NCBI GenBank assembly: GCA_001915995.1
Contig: MNRO01000012.1
Coordinates: forward strand, 4,353 to 40,277
Length of the DNA: 35,925 bases
From: Clostridium sp. 26_21
GTDB taxonomy: Bacteria; Bacillota; Clostridia; TANB77; CAG-508
Direction: 5' to 3'
A program made the position numbers and the translations under genes. This document shows positions 14,967 to 23,486 of the stretch, one piece after another. The stretch's first letter is position 1. The number at the start of each line of letters is the position of its first letter. The notes beneath the pieces were generated by a model. It saw nothing but the letters and a program-made list of their open reading frames with translations, made no database searches and was not told where the DNA came from.

Positions 14967-15857
14967 ATGGGATTATTTTTAAAAAATGTTTCTAAAACAT
15001 TTGTAGGAAAAAGAGCAGTAGACAATATCTCATTTGAACTAAATAAGCCAGGAGTATTTGGATTATTAGGAACAAATGGAGCAGGAAAAACAACTACAAT
15101 AAGAATGTTATTAGGAATAATAAAAAAAGATAGTGGTGAGATAACTTGGAATGGGAAAGTAGTAGATAGAAAATCAGTTAACTTTGGCTATCTACCAGAA
15201 GAAAGAGGAGTTTATCCGAAGACAAAAATATATAATCAATTAATGTATTTTGCTGAATTAAAAGGAATGAAAAAAGAAGAAGCAGATGAAGCAATAAAAA
15301 ATTGGGCAAAAAAATTAAAAGTGGAAGAATATTTAGATAAACTAGCAGAAAAATTATCAAAAGGAAATCAACAAAAAATTCAATTTATGACAGCAGTAAT
15401 ACATAATCCAGAATTATTAGTATTAGATGAACCATTTAGTGGATTAGATCCAGTAAATACAGAATTACTAAAAAATATTATAATTAATTTGGTAAAAGAA
15501 GGAAAATATATAATAATGTCAGCACATCAAATGTCTACAATTGAGGAATTTTGTTCAGATATATTAATTTTAAATAAAGGAAAAACAGTCATAAAAGGTA
15601 ATTTGAAAGAAATAAAAGATACATATCCAGCAAACAGAGTTCAAATCGAAACGAATGAGAATATAGAGAAAGATATTAAAAAATTAGGATTTGAAATTGA
15701 AAATGTAAAGAATTATAGTTATACAATAAAAATATCTGATGAGCAAAAGGCACATGAATTGTTAAAAGAATTAGTGCTAAAAGGAATAACAATAGATAAG
15801 TTTGAAATAATGAAGCCAACATTAAATGATATTTTCATAGAAAAGGTGGGTGAATAA
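14967..15857 (+). CDS. NatA-type ABC transporter ATP-binding protein
   Basis: 296 aa. Walker A GTNGAGKT at 35-42, a GYLPEERG segment replacing the usual Q-loop glutamine, signature LSKGNQQK at 130-137, Walker B LLVLDE at 150-155 and the H-loop in MSAHQM. The SKGNQQK signature and YLPEERG are characteristic of the ATPases paired with NatB-like permeases. Residues 215-296 form the accessory C-terminal domain of this subfamily. It would power export of an unknown substrate through the following permease, which begins one base after this stop. GAAAGGGG precedes the start. Confidence 0.92.
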   Translation: MGLFLKNVSKTFVGKRAVDNISFELNKPGVFGLLGTNGAGKTTTIRMLLGIIKKDSGEITWNGKVVDRKSVNFGYLPEERGVYPKTKIYNQLMYFAELKGMKKEEADEAIKNWAKKLKVEEYLDKLAEKLSKGNQQKIQFMTAVIHNPELLVLDEPFSGLDPVNTELLKNIIINLVKEGKYIIMSAHQMSTIEEFCSDILILNKGKTVIKGNLKEIKDTYPANRVQIETNENIEKDIKKLGFEIENVKNYSYTIKISDEQKAHELLKELVLKGITIDKFEIMKPTLNDIFIEKVGE

Positions 15858-15858
15858 A

Positions 15859-17082
15859 ATGAAAGATTTATTTATAGTAACAAAGTTTACAATGAAAGAT
15901 ATGCTACAAAGGAAATCATTTATAATAACAACAATAATATTTTTAATAATGATAGTAATTGGATTTAACATACCAAATTTTATGAAAATGTTAAACAAAG
16001 ATTCAGATGTAAATAAAATTGAAATAATTGATTCTGGAAATGTATTTGAGGGAACACTTGAAAGTTTAAAAAAATTAGATACAGGATATGAAATTCAGAT
16101 TTCAAATGAAAACTATGAAAAAATAAAAGAAAAAATAGAAAATGAAGAAATTGATTCTGCAATAATAGTGGAAAAGCGAGATGAAAATATAAAAATTAGA
16201 TATATAGTAAAAAGTGCAACAATGATGTCAGGAGTACCAGAAAACATTATTTCAACATTAAATACATTATATACAAATATTCAAATTAATAAATTAGGAT
16301 TAACAGAAGAACAATTAAAATCTATTACTCCAAATTTTGAATTTGCATTAGAGCAAACAGATGAAGAGGCAAGTGGAAATGTATATGCTATGATGTTACT
16401 TTCATTAGTGTTATTTTATGCGATATATTTTTGTGCATATCAAGTATCAAGTTCAATTACAACAGAAAAAACATCAAAAATAATTGAAACACTTGTAACA
16501 TCTACATCTCCAAAGACAATTGTATTAGGAAAAACACTTGGAATAGGAATTGTTGGACTATTACAAATGATATTATTAGTAGGAACAGCATTAATTAGTG
16601 CGAAAATATTTTTAGAGCCAGGTATATTAGATTCAATAATAGATGTATCAAAAATAACACCATATTTAGGAATTATAACAATAATTTATTTTATATTTGG
16701 ATATTTTGAATATGCTTTATTATATGCTTTAACAGGTTCAACAGTGAGCAAACCAGAAGATATTCAATCTGCAAATGGACCAGTTGCAATTCTTGCGGTA
16801 ATAGGATTTTATTTATCATATTTTACGATGATGAATCCAGCAAGTGAGTTGAATATTTTTGCATCAATATTTCCAATTTCATCACCATTTTGTATGCCAT
16901 TTAGAATAATGATGGGACTTGCTAAGCCAACAGATGTTATAATTTCAATTGTAATCTTATTAATAACAGGTATTATAATTGCAAAAATAGCTATAAAAAT
17001 CTATTCAAATGCTATTTTAAATTATGGTACTAAAATGAGTTTTAATGATATTGTAAAAATGTATAAAGAAAAAAATAATTAA
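15859..17082 (+). CDS. NatB-type ABC-2 family permease
   Basis: 407 aa from ATG 15859; AAAGGTGGG overlapping the end of the ATPase gene is spaced for this start, so the in-frame GTG at 15850 is less likely. The first membrane helix (KSFIITTIIFLIMIVIGF) is followed by a large extracytoplasmic region to about residue 170, then five or six helices, with SSSITTEKTSKIIETLVTS in the typical place between the first two of them. This is the ABC-2/NatB layout. Family members export sodium, peptides or drugs; nothing here fixes the substrate. Confidence 0.9.
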   Translation: MKDLFIVTKFTMKDMLQRKSFIITTIIFLIMIVIGFNIPNFMKMLNKDSDVNKIEIIDSGNVFEGTLESLKKLDTGYEIQISNENYEKIKEKIENEEIDSAIIVEKRDENIKIRYIVKSATMMSGVPENIISTLNTLYTNIQINKLGLTEEQLKSITPNFEFALEQTDEEASGNVYAMMLLSLVLFYAIYFCAYQVSSSITTEKTSKIIETLVTSTSPKTIVLGKTLGIGIVGLLQMILLVGTALISAKIFLEPGILDSIIDVSKITPYLGIITIIYFIFGYFEYALLYALTGSTVSKPEDIQSANGPVAILAVIGFYLSYFTMMNPASELNIFASIFPISSPFCMPFRIMMGLAKPTDVIISIVILLITGIIIAKIAIKIYSNAILNYGTKMSFNDIVKMYKEKNN

Positions 17083-17087
17083 AAAAG

Positions 17088-17115
17088 AGCCGTAGTCCAA
17101 TTAAGGACTGCGGCT
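17088..17115 (+). terminator. Terminator of the ABC exporter operon
   Basis: AGCCGTAGTCC pairs with GGACTGCGGCT (one G-U), loop AATTA. The following TTGTATAT is a weak T tract, but the stem is unusually GC-rich for this genome. Confidence 0.8.
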
Positions 17116-17174
17116 TGTATATAATCATAATTAAATTTAGCATAATATTTACAGTAAAAAATAATAATAATATC

Positions 17175-17203
17175 TTGATATTTTCACATTCATAGAGTAA
17201 AAT
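17175..17203 (+). promoter_or_regulatory. Promoter of pflA
   Basis: TTGATA at 17175-17180, 17-base spacer, TAAAAT at 17198-17203. A second -10-like TATACT lies at 17205-17210. Confidence 0.5.
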
Positions 17204-17244
17204 ATATACTAGACAAAAATGTCAAATATAATATGGAGGTAAAC

Positions 17245-17973
17245 ATGGAAGAAAAATCAAAATATATGGCAAAAGTTCATTCAATAGAAAGCTTTGGAAC
17301 TGTAGATGGTCCTGGAATAAGATTTGTATTATTTTTACAGGGATGTAGCTTAAAATGTAAATATTGCCATAATAGAGACACATGGGATCCAACATTAGGA
17401 GAAGAAAAGACATTAGATGAAATTATTGAAAAAGTAAAAAGATATAAAACATATATGACACTATCTGGAGGTGGAGTTACTGTAACTGGTGGTGAACCTT
17501 TATTACAAGTGAAATTTCTTATAGAATTTTTTAAAAAATTGAAAGAAGAAGGAATAAATACATGTATAGACACTTCAGGTATGTTTAATATTACAGATGA
17601 TATTAAAGAAGTATTAAAATATACAGATTTAGTATTATTAGATATAAAACATATAGATGATGAAAAATGTAAAAAATTAGTAGGAACCTCAAATAAAAAA
17701 GAATTAGAATTTGCAAGATATTTAAGTAATAATAATCATAAAATGTGGATTAGACAAGTGCTAGTTCCTGGGTATACAGATGATGAAAATGATCTATTAA
17801 GATTAAAAGATTTTTTGAAAACATTAAAAACAGTAGAAAAAGTGCAAATATTGAAATATCATAGCATGGGAAAATATAAATGGGAAAAAATGGGACTAAA
17901 ATATGAACTTGATGGAGTAAGAGATGCAACAATAGAAGATGAAGAAAGAGCAAAAAAAATATTAGAAATTTAA
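17245..17973 (+). CDS. pflA: Pyruvate formate-lyase activating enzyme
   Basis: 242 aa. This radical SAM enzyme installs the glycyl radical on pyruvate formate-lyase during anaerobic growth. The N-terminus IESFGTVDGPGIRFVLFLQGC is diagnostic, with the CxxxCxxC cluster at C34, C38, C41 (CSLKCKYCHN) and TGGEPLLQ further on. ATG 17245 is chosen because TGGAGGT at 17234-17240 is spaced for it; an ATG at 17233 overlaps that ribosome site. No pflB lies next to it, whereas the two are commonly neighbours, so an activase for another glycyl-radical enzyme is possible. It is 27 bases upstream of divIB and may be co-transcribed with it. Confidence 0.92.
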   Translation: MEEKSKYMAKVHSIESFGTVDGPGIRFVLFLQGCSLKCKYCHNRDTWDPTLGEEKTLDEIIEKVKRYKTYMTLSGGGVTVTGGEPLLQVKFLIEFFKKLKEEGINTCIDTSGMFNITDDIKEVLKYTDLVLLDIKHIDDEKCKKLVGTSNKKELEFARYLSNNNHKMWIRQVLVPGYTDDENDLLRLKDFLKTLKTVEKVQILKYHSMGKYKWEKMGLKYELDGVRDATIEDEERAKKILEI

Positions 17974-18000
17974 TAAAATATTTTAAGGAGATAGTAAAAG

Positions 18001-18795
18001 ATGCCATCAAAAAGGAAAAGTGGTAGTTTTGATAAACAAAGGGAAATTGAAAAGAAGAAACGACAAAAAAGGAAAAAAAGGTTAATAATAACTATTATAT
18101 TGGCGATAATCACAGGTATAATTATATATTTATTAAATTCAAAAACATTTAAATTAACAAATATTGAAATAACGGGAAATACACAACTAAATAATAAAGA
18201 AATAATACAACAATCAAATTTGAAACTTGGAAAAAGTATATTTTTAAACTTTAATATAATAACAAAAGTGAGACTAAAACAAAATTGTCATATACAAGAT
18301 GTTGATATAACAAAAAAAATGCCAAATACAATAAAAATAAAGATAATAGAACGAGAGCCAAGTTTTCAAATAAAAACAGAAAATGGTTATTATATAGTTA
18401 TAGATGAACAAGGATATGTAATAGAATGTTTGCAAGAACCTAAAAATCTTATAATAATCACAGGAATGCAAATTACAGAAGAAAATATTGAAAATAAAAA
18501 AAGATTAGAAAATGAAGATTTGACTGTAAAAATGGAAAATATCTTACATATAAAAGAAGAAACAACCAATATAGGAATATATGATCAAATATTTGAGATA
18601 CAAGTAAAAAATGAATATATATTAAATTTAGAAAATAAAAATGTAACTATTAATTTAGGAAATTGTACTAATTTAAAAAATAGAATGTATTATGTAAAAT
18701 CTATTCTAGAAAAAGAAAATGGGAATTCTGGTACAATAAATGTAAATGGAAATTTGAATGAAGGATTTGTACCATATTTTACTCCAAATCAATAG
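18001..18795 (+). CDS. ftsQ: Cell division protein DivIB/FtsQ
   Basis: 264 aa. DivIB/FtsQ is a single-pass divisome protein that works with FtsL and DivIC to control septal peptidoglycan synthesis. Seen here: a very basic cytoplasmic tail (residues 1-28), one membrane helix (about 28-46), then a POTRA domain starting KTFKLTNIEITGNTQLNNKEII, with the usual KKMPNTIKIKIIEREP further on. Length matches Gram-positive DivIB. AAGGAG precedes the ATG. It heads the division cluster, followed by the two DUF881 genes as in Bacillus. Confidence 0.9.
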   Translation: MPSKRKSGSFDKQREIEKKKRQKRKKRLIITIILAIITGIIIYLLNSKTFKLTNIEITGNTQLNNKEIIQQSNLKLGKSIFLNFNIITKVRLKQNCHIQDVDITKKMPNTIKIKIIEREPSFQIKTENGYYIVIDEQGYVIECLQEPKNLIIITGMQITEENIENKKRLENEDLTVKMENILHIKEETTNIGIYDQIFEIQVKNEYILNLENKNVTINLGNCTNLKNRMYYVKSILEKENGNSGTINVNGNLNEGFVPYFTPNQ

Positions 18796-18814
18796 TTAAT
18801 GAGAGGAAGAATTT

Positions 18815-19549
18815 ATGAACACAAAAATAAAAATAAGTTTAGTTATTGGTGGAATGTGTATTGCATTATCTTGTGGAGTTGCAATGCAAATTAAGACAAT
18901 ATCTCAAATTGGAACAACAACAAGTAGAAATTCAGTAGAAAATGAATTAAGAGATGCAGTCTTAAGAACTAAAGAAAATTATGATAATTTGTATTCAGAT
19001 GAAGAAAGTGCAGAAAAATTATTAGAAAAAGAAAGAAAAAATGCAACTGAAAATAATAGTGAATTAACAGAAATACAAGAACAAATAAAAAAATTAAATA
19101 CACAAATTGGACTAACAGAAGTTACAGGAAAAGGAGTAATTATAAAAGTTGATGATGCAAATTTGCAAGCAAACTTACAAAATTTATATTTAGATCCATC
19201 ACAAACAATAGTCCATGATACAGATTTAATTAGTATTGTAAATGAATTAAAAAATGCTGGAGCAGAAGCAATATCAATAAATGATCAAAGAATTGTTGCA
19301 AATAGTGCTATTATTTGTGATGGATCAGTTATAAGAATAAATGGAGAAAAAGTTGGAGCACCATTTACAATAAAAGCAATAGGATTACCAGAAATGTTAA
19401 AAAATACATATAGAAATGGTGGATATTTATGGATGTTAAAATATAACTATAGTATTCAAGTAGACTTTAAGACATCTGATAATGTAATTATTCCTAAATA
19501 TACTGGAACATATAGTTTTGATTATGCTCAAAATACAAATGATAAATAA
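18815..19549 (+). CDS. DUF881 protein, YlxW/YlxX type, first copy
   Basis: 244 aa. One membrane helix near residues 5-26, a coiled coil from about 40 to 100 and the DUF881 core: GKGVIIKVDDA, VNELKNAGAEAISINDQRI and GAPFTIKAIG. Two such proteins lie between divIB and sbp in Bacillus, where their function is still unsettled; the location argues for an envelope or division role. The last segment (KYNYSIQVDF) is in the usual place. GAGAGGA precedes the start. The second copy begins 26 bases downstream and is clearly related, an old duplication. Confidence 0.85.
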   Translation: MNTKIKISLVIGGMCIALSCGVAMQIKTISQIGTTTSRNSVENELRDAVLRTKENYDNLYSDEESAEKLLEKERKNATENNSELTEIQEQIKKLNTQIGLTEVTGKGVIIKVDDANLQANLQNLYLDPSQTIVHDTDLISIVNELKNAGAEAISINDQRIVANSAIICDGSVIRINGEKVGAPFTIKAIGLPEMLKNTYRNGGYLWMLKYNYSIQVDFKTSDNVIIPKYTGTYSFDYAQNTNDK

Positions 19550-19575
19550 TTATTATGTTAAAGGAATGTTAGAAT

Positions 19576-20334
19576 ATGAATAAAAATAAAATTAGTAAAG
19601 AAAAAGCAGTAATGGCATTTACCATTGGAATAGCATGCTTAGCTTTAATGCTAGTAATGTTTATGCAGTTTAAAGTTGTAAAGCAAACAGATATTACATC
19701 AATAGAAAATATGAGAGAAGAAGAATTAAGGACTGAATTGGCAGATTGGAAGAAAAAATATTTAGAAATTCAGGAAAAGTATGAAGAAACAATGACAAAA
19801 ATTGCTGAGTATCAAACAGAAAAAAAATCAGATGAGGCAACAGCAAAATTGTTACAAAAAGAATTAGAACAATTACAAATGGCAGCTGGAATGACTGAAT
19901 TGCAAGGAGAAGGAATAACAGTTATATTAACAGATAATAGTAATAAAGAGTCAAATAATAATGATTTAGATGAAAACATATCATCAATATCAAGTTTAGA
20001 TTTGTTAAAAATAGTAAGAGATTTGTTTGCTGCTGGAGCAGAAGCAGTATCAATAAATGATCAAAGAATTGTAGGAACAAGTGACATATTTTTAAGAGGA
20101 TCATCAATAATGCAGGTAAATAGTCAGAGAATAACATCTCCATATATAATAAAAGCAATTGGAAATAGAGCATATTTGGAAAGTGCTGTAAATATTAATG
20201 ATGGAGCAGTTGATAAATTAAAAAAGGCAGGGCATGATATAGAAATTCAGTCCTCAACATCTAATAAATTGATAACGATTTCAGCATATTCAGGAACCAC
20301 TACAACAAAATATATGAAAGATAAAGAAGAATAG
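19576..20334 (+). CDS. DUF881 protein, YlxW/YlxX type, second copy
   Basis: 252 aa with the same plan as its neighbour: helix at about 11-31, coiled coil 45-100, then GEGITVILTDNS, LFAAGAEAVSINDQRI and SPYIIKAIGN. AGAEAxSINDQRI is shared exactly with the first copy apart from one position, while the coiled coils differ, so the core is under strong constraint. The copy has an extra Ser/Asn-rich insertion near residues 118-130. It is 10 bases upstream of sbp in the operon. Confidence 0.85.
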   Translation: MNKNKISKEKAVMAFTIGIACLALMLVMFMQFKVVKQTDITSIENMREEELRTELADWKKKYLEIQEKYEETMTKIAEYQTEKKSDEATAKLLQKELEQLQMAAGMTELQGEGITVILTDNSNKESNNNDLDENISSISSLDLLKIVRDLFAAGAEAVSINDQRIVGTSDIFLRGSSIMQVNSQRITSPYIIKAIGNRAYLESAVNINDGAVDKLKKAGHDIEIQSSTSNKLITISAYSGTTTTKYMKDKEE

Positions 20335-20344
20335 GAGAAAAAAG

Positions 20345-20713
20345 ATGATAGTAATAGCAATTATTTTAGGTTGTATCATAGGAGCTCTTATAGGAATAAA
20401 TGCTCCAATAATCCCATATACATATTCAACATTTTTAGCTATAGCAGTTATAGCAGCTTTAGATTCAGTGTTTGGAGGAATAACATCAGTTCTAAAAAAG
20501 AATTTTGATTTAACAATTTTTATATCAGGATTTTTTTGTAACAGTATATTATCAATTGCATTAACATATTTAGGACAAAAATTAAATATAGATATATATT
20601 TGGCAGCATTAGTAGTATTTGTAGGAAGAATGTTTACAAATTTAACAATAATTAGAAGGTATTATATAGATTTATGGAGAGAAAAATCTAAAAATAAAGA
20701 AAAACAGAATTAA
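20345..20713 (+). CDS. sbp: Small basic membrane protein Sbp (DUF1290)
   Basis: 122 aa, three or four hydrophobic helices, beginning MIVIAIILGCIIGALIGINAP and including AVIAALDSVFGGI and FVGRMFTNLTIIRR, the DUF1290 hallmarks. It occupies the position of sbp in the Bacillus division cluster, after two DUF881 genes and before ftsA. Its function is not known to me beyond that association. A GGAGAAAAAAG ribosome site precedes the ATG. There is no clear terminator before the ftsA promoter. Confidence 0.85.
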   Translation: MIVIAIILGCIIGALIGINAPIIPYTYSTFLAIAVIAALDSVFGGITSVLKKNFDLTIFISGFFCNSILSIALTYLGQKLNIDIYLAALVVFVGRMFTNLTIIRRYYIDLWREKSKNKEKQN

Positions 20714-20785
20714 AAATATATTACAAATATATTACATGAATATTGAAAATGTTACAAAATTATTTCAAAAATGTTTCAATTTATA

Positions 20786-20814
20786 TTGACTTTTTTATAA
20801 AAATGTAATATATA
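20786..20814 (+). promoter_or_regulatory. Promoter of ftsA-ftsZ
   Basis: TTGACT at 20786-20791, 17-base spacer, TATATA at 20809-20814. It gives ftsA-ftsZ a supply separate from the upstream part of the division cluster, as is common in Bacillota. Confidence 0.65.
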
Positions 20815-20877
20815 TAACAAAGAAGAAAACAATCTATATAATATAGAAATTTTAACAAAATAAATGGAGGAATCATT

Positions 20878-22107
20878 TTGGCAATAGGTGATATCATAGT
20901 TGGTATTGATATAGGTACATCTAAGGTTTGCACAGTTGTTGGAGAAGTTAACAACTTTGGACAGATTGAAACACTATGTAGCACATCTTGTAAATGTAAT
21001 GGTATTAAAAAGGGCAAAATTATTAATGAGGAAGAAGTTAGTTTAAGTGTTGCAAAGACTATAAAAGATGCTGAGGAAGAAGCAGAATTTAAAATAAACT
21101 CAGCATATGTAACAATTCCAGGGAAAGAGGTTACAATAGTTCAAAACAGTATATTAAAAGAGCTAAAAGATAAATTTGCAGGAATATCATTGAAAGATGT
21201 TCAAAGTGCAATTATGCAAGCTAAAGATATTGAAATACCAGAAGGAAAAACAATAATAGATATAGTACCATCAGAAGTAATACTTGATAACGGAAAAATT
21301 GTCGCAGATCCAGTTGGCAATTTAAGCTCAAATTTTACATTAAAAGCACAAGTTATTTTAGCAAATAAAGATTATGTAAGACAATTAACATCAATTTTTA
21401 AAAGAGTTGGAATTGAAATTGATGGAATAGTTCCAACAGCTTTGGCAGAAAAAAATTTAATGTTAGATACTAATGAATTATATGATAATGTAATGTTACT
21501 TGATATTGGAGCAGGAAATACGGAGATTGGTGTATTTGAAGGCAATAATTTTACTTATACAAATACCATTCCTCTAGGTGGAGACAACATTACAAATGAT
21601 ATATCATTAGTATTAAATATTTCAGAAGAAGAAGCAGAAAAACTAAAAAAGCAATATGGACTTGCTTTAAAATCATTTATAGATAATGATAATGAAATAA
21701 TGTTAAATACCTGTAAAGATGAGAACAGAAATAAAATTATCAAAAGTTCAGAATTAATAGAAATAATTGAAGCAAGAATTGAAGAAATATTCACATTAAT
21801 AAATAAAGATATTACAAATAATAATGTAAAGCAGAATATAAATACTGTAATATTAACAGGAAGAGGAATTACAACAATTAATAAAAGTGATGTTGCTGGA
21901 AAAATAAATTTAAATATTCCAGTAAAAATGTCAACAGGAAGATTAATAAGTACAATAAAACCAGAATTTAGAACAAGCTATTCACTTGTCAGATATATTG
22001 CTGCAAGACCTTATGTAAAAACTGTATCAAGCAGTATAGATAAACAGCCAAATGAAAATATATTCAAAACGATAATAGATAGAGTAAAAGAGTTCTTTTA
22101 TTCTTAA
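20878..22107 (+). CDS. ftsA: Cell division protein FtsA
   Basis: 409 aa. FtsA is the actin-like membrane tether of the Z ring. The ATPase motifs are IVGIDIGTSKVCTVVGE at the N-terminus, LLDIGAGNTEIGVF in the centre and VILTGRGITTI towards the end; the C-terminal FKTIIDRVKEFFYS is the membrane-targeting amphipathic helix. The start is a TTG at 20878: TGGAGG at 20865-20870 lies seven bases before it, and the only nearby upstream ATG (20863) is in another frame and stops at once. TTG initiation may hold FtsA below FtsZ, whose gene has ATG and a stronger ribosome site. Confidence 0.95.
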   Translation: MAIGDIIVGIDIGTSKVCTVVGEVNNFGQIETLCSTSCKCNGIKKGKIINEEEVSLSVAKTIKDAEEEAEFKINSAYVTIPGKEVTIVQNSILKELKDKFAGISLKDVQSAIMQAKDIEIPEGKTIIDIVPSEVILDNGKIVADPVGNLSSNFTLKAQVILANKDYVRQLTSIFKRVGIEIDGIVPTALAEKNLMLDTNELYDNVMLLDIGAGNTEIGVFEGNNFTYTNTIPLGGDNITNDISLVLNISEEEAEKLKKQYGLALKSFIDNDNEIMLNTCKDENRNKIIKSSELIEIIEARIEEIFTLINKDITNNNVKQNINTVILTGRGITTINKSDVAGKINLNIPVKMSTGRLISTIKPEFRTSYSLVRYIAARPYVKTVSSSIDKQPNENIFKTIIDRVKEFFYS

Positions 22108-22147
22108 AAAGAGAAAGATAAATTAGTTTTATGGGGAGGAAAACTTA

Positions 22148-23257
22148 ATGAAAGAGTATGAAGAAGAAACAATGATGGATGGAGCAGCAACAATAAAAGT
22201 TATAGGTGTTGGTGGCGCCGGAAATAATGCAGTAAATAGAATGATTGAAGCGGGAATAAAAGGAGTAGACTTTATCGCAGTTAATACAGATAGACAAGCA
22301 TTACAAAAGTCAAAAGCAAGTGCCAAAATTCAAATAGGAGAAAAAATAACAAGAGGTTTAGGAGCTGGTGCTAATCCAGATATAGGAGCACAATCAGCAG
22401 AAGAAAATAAATCTGAAATTGCAGAAACTTTACGCGGAGCAGATATGGTATTCGTTACAGCTGGAATGGGTGGTGGAACAGGTACAGGTGCTGCACCAAT
22501 AGTTGCACAATCAGCAAAAGAAATGGGAATATTAACAATAGGTGTTGTAACAAAACCATTTACATTTGAAGGAAAGAAAAGACTTTCACAAGCTGAACGT
22601 GGAATAGAAAGTTTAAAAGGTAAAGTAGATGCATTAGTAGTAATACCAAATGATAAATTATTACAAATAATAGATAGAAAAACATCAATAAATGATGCAT
22701 TTAGAATGGCAGATGATGTATTAAGACAAGGTGTACAAGGTATATCAGACTTAATAGCTGTTACAGGAACAGTAAACTTAGACTTTGCAGATGTTAAAAC
22801 AATAATGAAAGATACAGGAATGGCACATATGGGTATTGGTAGAGCATCAGGAGAAAACAGAGCAGAAGATGCTGCAAAACAAGCAGTACAAAGTCCATTA
22901 TTAGAAACATCAATAGAAGGAGCAAGAGGAGTAATTATAAATATCACAGGTGGTGAAGATTTAGGATTACATGAAGTTAATACAGCAGCAGAACTTGTTC
23001 AACGCAGTGTAGATCCTGAAGCTAACATAATATTTGGTACAGTTACAGATCCAAATATGGGAGAAGATATTCAAATTACAGTTATTGCAACAGGATTCGA
23101 AAAACCAGAAGCTAGAGCTGCTTCAAGTGTTGATAGTTTTGTAAATAAACAATGGGAAAAGAAAATAAATTCAATTCCAACATCTACAGATAATTCTAAT
23201 TCAGGTGATTTAGATATTCCAGCATTTTTACGTAAAAATAAAGGAAAAAATATGTAA
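22148..23257 (+). CDS. ftsZ: Cell division GTPase FtsZ
   Basis: 369 aa. FtsZ polymerises into the cytokinetic ring. Seen: IKVIGVGGAGNNAVNRM, the tubulin signature GGGTGTGAAP, NTDRQALQ, and a T7-loop region DLDFADVKTIM. The GTPase core is followed by a short linker and the conserved C-terminal peptide DLDIPAFLRKN, which binds FtsA and other partners. A GGGGAGGA ribosome site precedes the ATG. It is 40 bases from ftsA and ends with a strong terminator. Confidence 0.98.
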   Translation: MKEYEEETMMDGAATIKVIGVGGAGNNAVNRMIEAGIKGVDFIAVNTDRQALQKSKASAKIQIGEKITRGLGAGANPDIGAQSAEENKSEIAETLRGADMVFVTAGMGGGTGTGAAPIVAQSAKEMGILTIGVVTKPFTFEGKKRLSQAERGIESLKGKVDALVVIPNDKLLQIIDRKTSINDAFRMADDVLRQGVQGISDLIAVTGTVNLDFADVKTIMKDTGMAHMGIGRASGENRAEDAAKQAVQSPLLETSIEGARGVIINITGGEDLGLHEVNTAAELVQRSVDPEANIIFGTVTDPNMGEDIQITVIATGFEKPEARAASSVDSFVNKQWEKKINSIPTSTDNSNSGDLDIPAFLRKNKGKNM

Positions 23258-23278
23258 TAAAAAAGGCTATATGTTAAT

Positions 23279-23322
23279 AGTTGAAGTAGAAAATTTTTAA
23301 AGTTTTCTACTTCAACTTTTTT
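23279..23322 (+). terminator. Terminator after ftsZ
   Basis: Perfect 15-base arms, AGTTGAAGTAGAAAA (23279-23293) and TTTTCTACTTCAACT (23303-23317), then a T run. The bases from here to 23486 hold nothing I recognise. Confidence 0.95.
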
Positions 23323-23486
23323 ATTTTACTGGATTACTACAATATATCTTAGCTATTCGCATATGCTATTAGTGCATAAAAAATTTGAAGGTAAAACCTA
23401 AATTAAAAAAAATCAAAATTATTGAAAATAAAAAATCATTATGATATATTAAAAAAGATAAAATATTATAAAAAAAGAGGTATAAA

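Noticed and set aside
22330..22947. 205-codon minus-strand frame antisense to ftsZ
   Set aside because: It is a codon-bias shadow of ftsZ; residues are low in charge and rich in Ser, Pro and Ile, and there is no ribosome site.
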